From assembly GCF_000686025.1 (NCBI RefSeq), contig NZ_JMLQ01000001.1, forward strand, positions 124,001 to 188,000: a stretch of DNA of 64,000 nt, written 5' to 3'. Positions 40,619 through 50,612 of this stretch are shown one piece after another. The first letter of the stretch is position 1, and each line of letters begins with the position of its first letter. The notes below the pieces were generated by a model. That model was not told the DNA's origin. It saw only the letters and a list, made by a program, of their open reading frames with translations, and made no database searches. This DNA comes from Rhodococcus sp. UNC23MFCrub1.1 (GTDB lineage: Bacteria; Actinomycetota; Actinomycetes; Mycobacteriales; Mycobacteriaceae). Position numbers and translations under genes: made by a program.

Positions 40619-42055
40619 TCACCCGACGACGAGGGACGCGAGGACCGCGGTGCAGACCTCCGCCATCACAGGGTTCGCGGCCTCGGTGCTCTGACAGCCG
40701 AGACTCGTCTGCTCCCCCGGTGACACGATCACCGTCCACGCCACCGTCGAGCCGTCGGACGCCTTCTCGGTGTAGACGAGCGCGGGACGATCGGATACGT
40801 CCGACCGTCGATCGAGCCCGCCGAGTCGATCGGGTGCGGCGTCGACCCCGGCCGACAGGGTGGCCTGCACGTCGGGTATTCCGACGCCCACACCGAGTTC
40901 GCGGACCACCAGCACCAGTCGCATGCCGGCGGGTGCGTCGGGACGGATCTCGACCCGCTCCGTACCCGGCTCGACATGCCACCCCACCGGCACGATCAGG
41001 TGTGTTCCGGCGATCGAGAAGTCGGTACCGGCAGGGGCGCTCGTCGTCGTCGCGGCGGCCGGCTCGGTGGTGGGCGCGGTGGGTCGAGTGGGCCCGGCCG
41101 GGACCATGGACGGTTCTGCGGCTCGTGGTCGCTCCGTCGCAGGCGCGGGCGACTGTCCGCTGGTCAGTGCCGCGACGCCGATGCTGACGCACACCACCGC
41201 GGTCGCCACCGCTGCCACCAGGACCGGCCGTCGGGTCGTGCGCCGACGGTCCACGGCCGCCGCGGCGGCTCGTTCGGCCAGCCACGCGCCCGTCCTACCG
41301 GGCGTGAGCTCGGCCGGTACGGACGATGTGACGGGCGGAACCGGGAGGGGGCTCGCGCCCGCGCTCGGGACCACGGCTGCCGCCATCTCCTCGTCGTCCA
41401 CCGTCACCACCGTCAGATCGCTCATCTCGTCGAGTACGGCTCGCGGCAAGGTGTCACTCGCGCCGTGCACGACGAGTCGGCAGGCCGGCGCGGCAGCGAG
41501 AGCTCCGTCCACCGCGGCACGAGTGCGCGACACCGTCAGCTCGTCGTCCCCTCCGATCGCGGGATCGGTCAGAACACAGTCCACGACGTCGCTGCTGATG
41601 GCCGTACTCACCACGGTCGAGACCGTGGTGCGGTGCGGTGTGCGGTCGAGAACCACTGTTCGGCAGCGTGATCCACCGCACGGGCAGGGCCGGGCCGACT
41701 GCGCCGCGTCCCGCGCGACAAGCGCCGACGACACGAGGAGGACGTCACGCGCGAGGGGTCGCGCGGCCGCGGTGAGGACGCTGCAGCGCACGGCTCCCCA
41801 GTGCGGTGGGTGCACCAGCACCAGGTCGTGGTCCCCACCGTGCACCCCCGCATCGCGCAGAGCGTCGGTGAACATCTCGGACACCATCGTCGACACCTCG
41901 ACCTCGCGTCCGTCGGCGAGAGTGACGACGCGGTCGTCGATGTGGCCGAGGACGTCCACGGACGCGGAACCGTCTGCGGGAGTTCTCGACAGCACCCCGA
42001 ACCGTGAACACCACACCGCGTCCACGGTCGTGACGAGCCCGACGGGCGACGTCAC
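40619..42055 (-). CDS. Type VII secretion-associated protein, Rv3446c family
   Basis: A 478-residue protein. The first about 290 residues resemble an actin-like/ASKHA fold (VDVLGHIDDRVVTLADGREVEV, LVLVHPPHWG, LLVSSALVARDAA) and include a Cys cluster PCPCGGSRC. One transmembrane helix follows (RPVLVAAVATAVVCVSIGVAAL), then a Pro/Thr linker and an outer C-terminal domain of about 130 residues (FSIAGTHLIVPVGWHVEPG). This is the domain diagnostic of the Rv3446c family. The GTG overlaps the eccC stop by 4 bases. It is an obligate neighbour of ESX-4, with role unknown. Confidence 0.87.
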   Translation of the reverse strand: MTSPVGLVTTVDAVWCSRFGVLSRTPADGSASVDVLGHIDDRVVTLADGREVEVSTMVSEMFTDALRDAGVHGGDHDLVLVHPPHWGAVRCSVLTAAARPLARDVLLVSSALVARDAAQSARPCPCGGSRCRTVVLDRTPHRTTVSTVVSTAISSDVVDCVLTDPAIGGDDELTVSRTRAAVDGALAAAPACRLVVHGASDTLPRAVLDEMSDLTVVTVDDEEMAAAVVPSAGASPLPVPPVTSSVPAELTPGRTGAWLAERAAAAAVDRRRTTRRPVLVAAVATAVVCVSIGVAALTSGQSPAPATERPRAAEPSMVPAGPTRPTAPTTEPAAATTTSAPAGTDFSIAGTHLIVPVGWHVEPGTERVEIRPDAPAGMRLVLVVRELGVGVGIPDVQATLSAGVDAAPDRLGGLDRRSDVSDRPALVYTEKASDGSTVAWTVIVSPGEQTSLGCQSTEAANPVMAEVCTAVLASLVVG

Positions 42056-45000
42056 CGCTCGTCCGGCGCGGTCTCGCACAGCGCGGTCTGCACCAGTGTC
42101 GCCGTTCCGCGCCCGACCAGCACACCGCGTCCGGGTGGGAGTTCGGACGGACGGACGGAGCCGAGCAGGACGCCCTCCTCTCGGCTCCCGCTCATCACCA
42201 GTCCCGGTGATGCCAGGTCCTTGAGCCTCGCGAGGACCGGTTCGTACAGTGCCCGAGCGGATCCGCCGCACCGACGTGCGACGACGAGATGCAGACCGAC
42301 GTCCCGCGCCTGCGACAGCAGTTCCAGCAACTCGGTCAGCGGGTTTCCGTGCGGCGTGACGACGAGGTCGTAGTCGTCGACGACCACGACGATCTCGGGA
42401 CCGGTCCACCAGGATCTCGCAGCGAGTTCGCGACGAGTGGTGTCCGGTCCCGGACGGCGGGCACGCAGGTAGGTCGCGAGTTCGGCGACCATCGTCGTGG
42501 CCTGCTCGGCCGTGGACGCGTGACCGGCGAGCCGATCGGACGGGATGTCGCCCAGCAGGGTTCGTCGGTAGTCGACGGCGAGGATTCTCAGCGACGTGGC
42601 GTCGTTGGCCTGCGCGAGCGAACGGCAGATCGATCGCAGCAGACTGGTCTTCCCGCAGCCCGAGTCGCCGAGGACGAGAAGGTGCGGATGCTCGGCCAGA
42701 TCCAGAACGACCGGCGCGAGATCGTTCTCGTCGACACCCACCGGCACGGTGGCGACGAATGTCCCCGAGGCGGACGGTGGCCACCACGCCGACACGGACG
42801 ACAGAAGGTCGTCGCGCTCGAGTCGACGCGGCAACAGTCGCACCGGGGGCGTCGGTGCGTCACCCCGCCACCGGTGGACCGACCCGGCGATCGCGCGGTC
42901 GGTCCCGTGTCCGAGATCGTCCGTGTCGGCGATGCCGTCGACACGCGGGAGCGCGACGAGCAGATGCAACCCGTCCGGGGTGATGCCTCGACCGGGCCGA
43001 CGCGTCGGGACGTGCATCGCCCGTGCTCGGCCGATGTCCGAGTCCGACGGATCACCCATGCGCAGTTCGACTCTCGTGGTGACGGCATCCTTCACCGCGG
43101 GACGGAGCTCGGCCCACCGACTCGCGGCGAGGACGACGTGCACCCCGTAGGAGAGTCCGCTCGACACCAGCTGGTGCAGGGACGGTTCGAGGGCCTCGAA
43201 CTCGGCTCGGATCGTGCTCCACCCGTCGACGACCAGAACGATGTCCGGCACCGGCGGTGCACTGTCTCCACCCGACTCTCGCCTGCGCCGCGCGTCGGCC
43301 ATCGACCGGATCTCGCCGGTGCGGAACAACTCCTCGCGGCGTCGAACGGTTCCGACCACGTCGGCGACGATGCGTCGCACGGCGTCCGCCTCCGAGCGGA
43401 CCGCGACGGATCCGACGTGAGGAAGGCCTACCAGCCGTCCGACGGATCCACCGCCGAAGTCCAGGACGTGGAACTGCACGTGGTGCGGGGAGTACCGCAG
43501 AGCCAGATCGAGGACGAGCGTGCAGAGCGCGGTGGACTTGCCGGACTGCGGTCCCCCGACGATCGCCACGTGCCCGGACGCACCGGTGAGGTCGAGTTCG
43601 AGTGCATCGCGTCGCTGGTCGTACGGCCGGTCGACCAGTGCGACCACGGCGCGCAGTGACCCCGCAGTGTCGGGCCGGTCACCGCCGAGCGCCGTGTCCG
43701 GTGACACCGAGTCGAGTGTGACGGGCCGGTCCAACGGCGGTAGCCACACCCGGTGTGCGGGACGCCCGTGACCGCGCACTCGCGCGACGACGGCGGAGAG
43801 GACGGTGCCGCCGTCCGACGACTCGGACGGAGACGGCGGTTCACCCGCCGGTTCGAGGGCGGTCTCGTCGAGCAGCGGCACCGGCGCCGCCGTGAAGAGA
43901 CGGGGCCCGGTCGAGCCTGCGCCGACCGAGAGCGCTGCGGGCTCGTCGCTCCGCAGACGGGGACCCGAGACGTACATCGCGGTGAAGCGCACCAGCTCGC
44001 TGGAGTCCGTTCTGAGGAACCCCACTCCCGGACCCCCGGTCACGTGATGCGCGTCGGCGACACCCAGAACCGATCGAGATTCGGAGGCCGAGAACGTCTT
44101 CAGACCGATGCGGTAGGAGAGATGACTGTCGAGTCCGCGCAGCCGACCCTCGTCGAGCCGCTGGCTCGCCAGCAACAGATGGATGTGCAGCGAGCGCCCG
44201 AGTCGCCCGATCGCGACGAAGAGCTCGGCGAACTCCGGGAACCGGGTCAGCAGTTCGGAGAACTCGTCGACGACGACGAAGAGCGCCGGTAGAGGCGCGA
44301 GTGCGGCACCACCCTCGCGCGCACGGGTGTAATCGGAGACGTTCGCGTAATTGCCGGCGGCCCTGAGCAGTTCCTGCCGTCGAGTCATCTCGCCCGCGAG
44401 CGCGTCGCGCATCCGCTCGACCATCTGCGCTTCCTCGGACAGATTGGTGATGACGGCCGCGACGTGGGGCGCCGATTCCAGTCCGAGAAACGTGGCCCCA
44501 CCCTTGAAGTCGACGAGGACGAGATTCAGGACGTCGGGCGGGTGCGTCGCGACGAGTCCGAGCACCAGCGTCCGCAACAGTTCCGACTTTCCCGATCCCG
44601 TGGCGCCGATACAGAGTCCGTGCGGTCCCATACCCCCCTCGGCGGCCTCCTTCAGGTCGAGCTCGACGACGCGACCGTCGTCGTCGAGTCCGAACGGGAC
44701 GCGCAGTCGCGACCGCCCGGAACGGGAGGACCAGGCGACGCCGGGGTCGAGACTGTCGGGAGACGTCATGCCGGGCAGGTGTTCCCATGCTCGGACGCGC
44801 GGGCCACCCTCCGCCCGCACGACGGTGTCGCCCGTCCGGAATCGAGCGAGTCCCCGCGCCACCACGGCGGCGGTGACCACGTCCACACCGTCCGCGGTAC
44901 CGAACATCTCGACTCCGGCCGCGCTCCGTGCGCCGAGCGCAGGCCTGTCCGCGCCGTCGCCGACGACCAGGACGAGTGTGCGATCCGCGGTGCCGTCCCG

Positions 45001-46194
45001 GCCCGCACCGGACACGGTCAGGACCGTCACGTCCCCGCCCCTCGTCACGGTCTCCCATGTCTCGGCATCCTCGACACCGTCCTCGGCACCGCGATCCACG
45101 ACCACGATGCGATGGGGCCGCGCACCGGTCGACGAGTCTGCCGCCGGGACGGCGAGGTCCCGCGCTGCCTCCGCCGGCGATCCGAAGGTCAGCCGCCGTC
45201 GCCCGCCACCGTCCGACGCGGTCTCGTCCCCGTGGTGCGGCAACCACTTCGTCCAGTCCCACGTCGCCGCGGTGCAGTCGTCCACGACGACCACCACGCT
45301 GATGTCGTCCGGACTGTGGAAAGTGCACGCCTGCAACACCATCGAGCGCACGAGCGCTCTCGCCGCCTCGACGGGGCCGTCGACACCGATCACGGAGAAC
45401 GCGCGCAACGAGACCGCGGTGGGAAGGTCCGACACGATGGCATGGGTCCGGACGAACGAGCGCAGGAGGGCGGCCGACACAGGCTCGAGACCCTCGGGCG
45501 GACCCGTGTCGGGTGTGACGAGGCGAGTGGCGAGTCGTTGGTCGCCCACGCCCACCCGCAGATGGACGAAGTCGTCGTCTGTCGACCGCCTCTCCCACAT
45601 GCGTGAGGTTCCGGCGAACGAGGACAGCGTCGACGGATCAGGATGGGAGAAGGCCAGTGCCTCGTGCTGCGCCGACGCCGTCGACCGGACCCGCTCGCGC
45701 ATCGCACCGAGGTACGTCAGATAGTCCTTGCGCGATTCGTCGAGTTCGGCCGTCCGTGGCCCGCCTCCGCGGCCCCCACCGGCGAACATCCCCAGCATGG
45801 ACACCACCATCATGGCCGGGAACAGCAGCGTCATCGGGTTGGCGGCCGCGCCCGACGTGATCATGAGGGCAACCATGCCGACCATCGCGACCACCATGAC
45901 CAGAGGCAGCATCTTCAGGAGCGGGTTCCCCGGGACCACCCGCGGAATCTCCGGTGGCGGCTCCATCTCGACGGTGCCGCCCGGCACCCGCGGCGCGTCC
46001 TCGCGCGGCGGTCGACCATGGACCACCCGCGTGTCCACCGCCGTCGCGTACTCGCCCTCACGTCCGACCACCACGTCCACCCCCCCAGTGGCTCGCCGCC
46101 CCGTTCGGCGAGTCGGGTCAGACCGTAGCGCCGGACGCCGACGACCGGGAGGGAAGACGACGAGGGTTGTGGACGAACCCTCGTGCCTGTGCAT
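42052..46194 (-). CDS. eccC4: ESX-4 type VII secretion ATPase EccC
   Basis: The motor of the secretion system, about 1,380 residues in a single chain. Two transmembrane helices (MLPLVMVVAMVGMVALMI and LLFPAMMVVSMLGMFAGG) are followed by three FtsK/SpoIIIE-type ATPase domains. P-loops are GATGSGKSE near residue 527, GGPQSGKST near 877 and GDSGCGKTS near 1174. Walker B of domain 1 is complete (FVVVDEFSELL), while domains 2 and 3 read LVVDGWSTI and VVVDDYDLV without the catalytic Glu. A GTG six codons upstream is an alternative start. It is divergent from eccD across 86 bases. Confidence 0.95.
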   Translation of the reverse strand: MHRHEGSSTTLVVFPPGRRRPALRSDPTRRTGRRATGGVDVVVGREGEYATAVDTRVVHGRPPREDAPRVPGGTVEMEPPPEIPRVVPGNPLLKMLPLVMVVAMVGMVALMITSGAAANPMTLLFPAMMVVSMLGMFAGGGRGGGPRTAELDESRKDYLTYLGAMRERVRSTASAQHEALAFSHPDPSTLSSFAGTSRMWERRSTDDDFVHLRVGVGDQRLATRLVTPDTGPPEGLEPVSAALLRSFVRTHAIVSDLPTAVSLRAFSVIGVDGPVEAARALVRSMVLQACTFHSPDDISVVVVVDDCTAATWDWTKWLPHHGDETASDGGGRRRLTFGSPAEAARDLAVPAADSSTGARPHRIVVVDRGAEDGVEDAETWETVTRGGDVTVLTVSGAGRDGTADRTLVLVVGDGADRPALGARSAAGVEMFGTADGVDVVTAAVVARGLARFRTGDTVVRAEGGPRVRAWEHLPGMTSPDSLDPGVAWSSRSGRSRLRVPFGLDDDGRVVELDLKEAAEGGMGPHGLCIGATGSGKSELLRTLVLGLVATHPPDVLNLVLVDFKGGATFLGLESAPHVAAVITNLSEEAQMVERMRDALAGEMTRRQELLRAAGNYANVSDYTRAREGGAALAPLPALFVVVDEFSELLTRFPEFAELFVAIGRLGRSLHIHLLLASQRLDEGRLRGLDSHLSYRIGLKTFSASESRSVLGVADAHHVTGGPGVGFLRTDSSELVRFTAMYVSGPRLRSDEPAALSVGAGSTGPRLFTAAPVPLLDETALEPAGEPPSPSESSDGGTVLSAVVARVRGHGRPAHRVWLPPLDRPVTLDSVSPDTALGGDRPDTAGSLRAVVALVDRPYDQRRDALELDLTGASGHVAIVGGPQSGKSTALCTLVLDLALRYSPHHVQFHVLDFGGGSVGRLVGLPHVGSVAVRSEADAVRRIVADVVGTVRRREELFRTGEIRSMADARRRRESGGDSAPPVPDIVLVVDGWSTIRAEFEALEPSLHQLVSSGLSYGVHVVLAASRWAELRPAVKDAVTTRVELRMGDPSDSDIGRARAMHVPTRRPGRGITPDGLHLLVALPRVDGIADTDDLGHGTDRAIAGSVHRWRGDAPTPPVRLLPRRLERDDLLSSVSAWWPPSASGTFVATVPVGVDENDLAPVVLDLAEHPHLLVLGDSGCGKTSLLRSICRSLAQANDATSLRILAVDYRRTLLGDIPSDRLAGHASTAEQATTMVAELATYLRARRPGPDTTRRELAARSWWTGPEIVVVVDDYDLVVTPHGNPLTELLELLSQARDVGLHLVVARRCGGSARALYEPVLARLKDLASPGLVMSGSREEGVLLGSVRPSELPPGRGVLVGRGTATLVQTALCETAPDER

Positions 46195-46280
46195 ATCGCG
46201 AGGCGATGTCACCGAACTGACCTATAGTGCTCGCACGACCCGCGGTGCGACCGCGGGAAGAGAGTTCGGGGGGACTTTCG

Positions 46281-47759
46281 ATGACCATCGCGCCGACCGC
46301 TGCGCCGCTGTCCACGACGCGCGAATCCGCGGTACGCCGGATCGAGCCGGCCGTGCTGCGCATCACCGTGATCACGGGGGACGTCGAGGTGGACGTCTCG
46401 GTTCCCGGCGGAGTCGCCGTCGCCGCGACGGTGCCCGCTCTGACGGCGCTGATCGACGAGCGCGCGGACTCGGATCGTTCGCCGGGCCCACGGTCGCTCT
46501 CGACGATGGTGGGAGTGCCGCTCGACGCGCGTCTCTCGTTGCTGGACAACGGTGTTCGGGACGGCGACGTCTTGGTTCTCCACCGCGGACGAGAGTCCTC
46601 ACCGCCGGTCTTCGACGATCTGACGGAGGCGGTGGCCGTCCTCGGCAACGGCCGCTCGTGGGCCCGCTCCGACTCGGTCGTCGCAGCCACCGTCGTGTCG
46701 ACGGCGGCACTGGCGACCGCGGGATGGACCGCGACGAGAACGAGCGGAGTCCCTGCGGCAGCGAGTCTCGCCGTCCTCGCGCTGCTCACCGTCGTGGCCG
46801 CGTGTGTGTGCACCGCGGCGCGCGTCCCGTCGGCCCTGAGCTTCGGTCTCAGGTCGACCGGGTGTCTCCTCGCGTTCGCCGCGGGCACGATGCTCGTTCC
46901 CGGCCAGGATGCCGCGGCCGACGCCGTGCTCGGATTCGCGCTGAGCGCGGCGGCGTCCGTCGTCACCTCGATGATCGCCGGCCGCGAGGGACGCGCCACG
47001 TTCACCGCGGTGTCGACGGTGAGCCTCGTGGGCGCCGTCGCCGCTGCTGTCGAGGCGCTGAGCGACGTGCCCACCGTGACGATCGCGGCGGTCACCGCCG
47101 GCGTGTGCACCCTGGCGCTCACCCGCGCCCCGCGACTGTCGGCCGCACGAGCCGGAATACGCCTTCCCCCGGTACCACTCGCCGATGCCGGCGCTCGTCT
47201 CGACCACCCGGGACACGAGGGACCGCCGACGCGGCCGTCGGAAGCCGCCCTCGTCGCCGCACACGAGTCCGCTCTCGCCGACGTCGACGTCGTCGCGGAA
47301 CGAGCTCGCACAGCTCAGCAGTACCTCACCGGCTACACGACGGGGTTGTCCCTGCTCGCCTCGGCGGGGGCGATCGTCGTGGCCACGCACGACATCGCCG
47401 CGACCGTCGATCCCGGCAGACTCGCTGCCGCTGCCGCGATCGCCTCCGTCCTGTGCTGCCGGGGCCGCGTGGGTGTCGATCGTCTGCGCTGCGCCGTCGC
47501 TGTCACCGCGGGTGTCGCGGCCGTCCTCGTCGTCCTCGCAGTCGGTGCGTCCACACGTGCCGACCTGTGGCCGTGGTGGACCGGGGCTGCGGTGGCGGTC
47601 GGCGTCCTCGCGATCCTGATCGGTGTCGTCGCGCCGGGTCGGCGATTCTCCCCCGTCGCGCGCCGGGCGGCCGAACTGGCCGAACTGGCCGTCGTGGTCT
47701 CGATCGTTCCTCTCGTCTGTCTCGTCGTCGGGGCCTACTCGGCAGCGCGCGGCCTGTGA
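46281..47759 (+). CDS. eccD4: ESX-4 membrane channel protein EccD
   Basis: A 492-residue integral membrane protein. An N-terminal ubiquitin-like domain (LRITVITGDVEVDVSVPGG, ARLSLLDNGVRDGDVLVLH) precedes about eleven hydrophobic helices, matching EccD, the major pore-forming subunit of type VII systems. The ATG at 46281 has a GGGGGG ribosome-binding stretch 7 bases upstream. The stop overlaps the mycP GTG by 3 bases. It is divergent from eccC, so one 86-base region drives both halves of the locus. Confidence 0.93.
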   Translation: MTIAPTAAPLSTTRESAVRRIEPAVLRITVITGDVEVDVSVPGGVAVAATVPALTALIDERADSDRSPGPRSLSTMVGVPLDARLSLLDNGVRDGDVLVLHRGRESSPPVFDDLTEAVAVLGNGRSWARSDSVVAATVVSTAALATAGWTATRTSGVPAAASLAVLALLTVVAACVCTAARVPSALSFGLRSTGCLLAFAAGTMLVPGQDAAADAVLGFALSAAASVVTSMIAGREGRATFTAVSTVSLVGAVAAAVEALSDVPTVTIAAVTAGVCTLALTRAPRLSAARAGIRLPPVPLADAGARLDHPGHEGPPTRPSEAALVAAHESALADVDVVAERARTAQQYLTGYTTGLSLLASAGAIVVATHDIAATVDPGRLAAAAAIASVLCCRGRVGVDRLRCAVAVTAGVAAVLVVLAVGASTRADLWPWWTGAAVAVGVLAILIGVVAPGRRFSPVARRAAELAELAVVVSIVPLVCLVVGAYSAARGL

Positions 47760-49123
47760 CGGCTCAGCGACGACCAGGGGTGACCGCATGTCTCGTCGCA
47801 GCAATGGTCGTTCTGGCCCTGCCCACGGCGGGTACGGCAACCGCAGACACACCGTTGATCGATCCCGGACTGCTCCCCGAGCAGGCTGCCGCGGCCCCGT
47901 CCGAACCGACCGAGCAGCGCACCCGGTGCGCGGCCGTCTCCGAGGCGCCCGTGACGGCGGTGGTACCCGCGGCTCAGAGGACGCTCCGGTTCTCGGACGT
48001 GTGGGGCCTCACCCGAGGCGCAGGTCAGATCATCGCCGTCATCGACACCGGGGTCGCACCACATCCGCTCCTCCCGACTCTGCGAGCCGGCGGCGACTAC
48101 GTCTCGACGGGCGACGGGCTCGAGGACTGCGATGCACACGGCACCGTCGTCGCCGGACTCATCGCTGCTCGGCCGGTCCCGGGATCCGGCTTCGCCGGCG
48201 GAGCGCCGGACGCCACGATCCTCTCGATTCGTCAGTCCAGTGCAGCCTTCGCCGCGACGTCCTCCGAGCGGGAGGCCGACGAGAACGGTTCCACCTCCGC
48301 GGGGTACGGCGACGTCGAGTCGATGGCCGCGGCGATCCGCACCGCTGTCGACGCGGGCGCGGACGTCGTCAACATCTCGGAGGTCGCCTGTGCGAGCGCT
48401 GGATCGTCGATGGGCGACGGCGCACTGGGAGCCGCCGTGCGGTACGCCGCGGTGGACAGGGATGCCGTGATCGTCACAGCTGCGGGGAATCTGGACGGCC
48501 GTCGGTGCCGGACGCAGAACGACCTCATCCGCGGCATCGACGGACGAGACACGGCGCTGCCGGTGACTCTCGCGTCGCCGGCGTGGTTCGACGAGTACGT
48601 CCTCACCGTGGGATCGCTGGACCCGGACGGGCGGCCGTCGTCGTTCAGCTTGAACGGGCCGTGGGTCGACGTCGCAGCTCCGGGTACCGAGGTCACGTCC
48701 CTCGGTGCCACGGGTACCGGTCTGGCCGACGGCACCCTCGACGACGAGGGGCGCCGAACAGCCTTCACGGGAACGAGTTTCGCCACACCGTTCGTCTCCG
48801 CGACGGCCGCCCTGGTGCGGGCGCGTCATCCGGAGCTGTCCGCGGCGGATGTCATCGACCGCATCGTGACGACGGCGCACTCACCGGCAGGTGACTGGGA
48901 CTCGGCTGTCGGCCACGGCAGTCTGGATCCGGTGGCGGCGGTGACGGGCAGCGCGGTCGCACGGGGTGCCGACGCGTCCGTGCGACTGTCCCCGCGCACG
49001 ACACCGCCGGTCGCCGACCGTCGCGACGCACTACTCGCCCTGGCGTCCTCCGTCGGGATCCTGCTGCTCGTGTCCGGCGCACTGGCGGTACGCGCGGTGG
49101 TCCGGCGTCAGGACCCGTCGTGA
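47756..49123 (+). CDS. mycP4: Mycosin (subtilisin-like serine protease) MycP of ESX-4
   Basis: A 455-residue membrane-bound protease. A signal peptide (ACLVAAMVVLALPTAGTATA) leads into a subtilase domain with Asp in AVIDTGVAPHP, His in DCDAHGTVVAGL and Ser in FTGTSFATPFVSA, so the triad is complete. A C-terminal helix (ALLALASSVGILLLVSGALAV) anchors it. Mycosins are needed structurally for type VII secretion as well as for processing. The GTG is within the eccD stop region; the 3' end overlaps the convergent eccB by 16 bases. Confidence 0.94.
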   Translation: MTAQRRPGVTACLVAAMVVLALPTAGTATADTPLIDPGLLPEQAAAAPSEPTEQRTRCAAVSEAPVTAVVPAAQRTLRFSDVWGLTRGAGQIIAVIDTGVAPHPLLPTLRAGGDYVSTGDGLEDCDAHGTVVAGLIAARPVPGSGFAGGAPDATILSIRQSSAAFAATSSEREADENGSTSAGYGDVESMAAAIRTAVDAGADVVNISEVACASAGSSMGDGALGAAVRYAAVDRDAVIVTAAGNLDGRRCRTQNDLIRGIDGRDTALPVTLASPAWFDEYVLTVGSLDPDGRPSSFSLNGPWVDVAAPGTEVTSLGATGTGLADGTLDDEGRRTAFTGTSFATPFVSATAALVRARHPELSAADVIDRIVTTAHSPAGDWDSAVGHGSLDPVAAVTGSAVARGADASVRLSPRTTPPVADRRDALLALASSVGILLLVSGALAVRAVVRRQDPS

Positions 49124-50496
49124 CCCACACGGGCCGCATCGACGGTCAGCGCCGGACCGGGCGGCAGCAGTCCCACGACGGGCCACGGCGCCGGTGCCGG
49201 ATCGCCGAGTCCGAGTGCCTCCGCGTCCTGCGTGAACGGGACGCCGAAGCGGGTTCCCGTGTCGGCGACGTAGAAGGCGGAATCGCGGCGCGGGTCGTCG
49301 GCGGCCTGCCCGGTGGTGGCGACGTACAGCCCGGACCCCGGTGCCACGAAGAAGGTGTCCAGCCCATCCCCTGCACCGTCCGCCCCGGCCAGCGCCACGG
49401 CGCGCGCGTCGGCAGTCGCACCGATCGTCATCCTCGTCTGCGCGCCGCGCCCCGTCGACTCGTCCGGCCCGACCCACTCCACGCAGGTGGCGTCGCCGCC
49501 CGTCACGATGATCGGTGGTCGCTCCGGAAACGTGTCGACCGCCAGAGGTGCAGCGGTTCTCGGAGCCCGAGCGATCACATCGGGCGGGACGGCGTCGACA
49601 CCCACCCGGCCGGCCGAATCGGAGAAGCGCAGCAGCTGCGCGGTGGCCGCTCCGATCGCCTGCACGCCGTCCTGCAGAACGACGTAGTGCTCGCTACGAT
49701 CCCCGAGATCGACCGTCACCACGGATCCGACGGGCCGACCCCCGATCGGGTACGGGGCAGCAGCGCCCGACCCGATCACCGTGGGGGTCACGATCTCCGG
49801 CGCTTCGGGCACCGCGTCGAAGAGCCCCGCCGACACCGGAGTGGGTACCGCGTCCTCCAGGCCGAGGGCTCGGGTCACGGCGGTGTTCTGCAGGTCCACC
49901 CGCGCGCGCACCTGTCCGTGCACCAGGTAGTCGACGCCGTCCCGACGCCACACCAGCGCGTCGTCGGGGTCGAGTGCGCGACGCGGTGCGACGGACTGCG
50001 TCCCCACCGGTTCGACGGTCACATCGGTCGTGCCGTTGTCCGACTCCTCGCACACGGACCAGACCATCGCACCGGTCGTGACCGGAAGCGCCTGCGGCGC
50101 ACCGCCGATACCGATCGCGGCGCCTCGGGCGCGTCGAGCGATCTCGTCCGGACCGACCGCGGTGGGCTCGTCCGGCCGACCGGCGAACAACCGGGCGGAC
50201 GCCAGATCGGACGCGGGGTGGAGCGTGTCGTCCTCGACGACGTACAGAGCGCCACTCTCGTCGTCCAGCACGATCACGGCATCACCGATACGTGCGGCCG
50301 GTCGGACGAAGGCGAGTGCGGCGCAACCGGCGAGGATCAGGACCGCCACGACGACGCCGACCGCGGAGGCCCGCGCCGTCGATCGCAGCGGTTCGTGCCG
50401 CATCGACGTGTCGCCCAGGACCAGTGCGTGATCGAGCCGTCTCACAGAGAACCGATGCGCACCGATCTGCCATCGCGTGGTCGGTGTTCCTGCCAT
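49108..50496 (-). CDS. eccB4: ESX-4 secretion protein EccB
   Basis: A 462-residue protein. A cytosolic N-terminus (TRWQIGAHRFSVRRLDHALV) and one helix (ASAVGVVVAVLILAGCAALAF) precede a large outer domain with the repeated R1-R4 modules of EccB (IVLDDESGALYVVEDDTLHP, YVVLQDGVQAIGAATAQLL, GLYVATTGQ). One Cys pair in the outer domain (VCEESDN and ATCVEWVG) may form a disulfide. The ATG at 50496 (MAGTPTTRW) is used. Convergent with mycP and divergent from eccE. Confidence 0.93.
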   Translation of the reverse strand: MAGTPTTRWQIGAHRFSVRRLDHALVLGDTSMRHEPLRSTARASAVGVVVAVLILAGCAALAFVRPAARIGDAVIVLDDESGALYVVEDDTLHPASDLASARLFAGRPDEPTAVGPDEIARRARGAAIGIGGAPQALPVTTGAMVWSVCEESDNGTTDVTVEPVGTQSVAPRRALDPDDALVWRRDGVDYLVHGQVRARVDLQNTAVTRALGLEDAVPTPVSAGLFDAVPEAPEIVTPTVIGSGAAAPYPIGGRPVGSVVTVDLGDRSEHYVVLQDGVQAIGAATAQLLRFSDSAGRVGVDAVPPDVIARAPRTAAPLAVDTFPERPPIIVTGGDATCVEWVGPDESTGRGAQTRMTIGATADARAVALAGADGAGDGLDTFFVAPGSGLYVATTGQAADDPRRDSAFYVADTGTRFGVPFTQDAEALGLGDPAPAPWPVVGLLPPGPALTVDAARVGHDGS

Positions 50497-50612
50497 CGAT
50501 ATCCCCTGCCCTCGGTGCCGCGGCGACGCGGCCCGGCCCCCCGCCGGACACGCCGGACCCGATGGAGGGGTCCCGCGTGAGGGCACAGTACATCGACCGC
50601 AGAGAAGGAGCC

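Noticed and set aside
45728-47755. Long open frame on the + strand running through eccC and eccD into mycP
   Set aside because: Antisense to eccC and out of frame with eccD; Arg/Gly/Pro-rich translation with no family pattern. Only the part from 47756 is a real gene (mycP).
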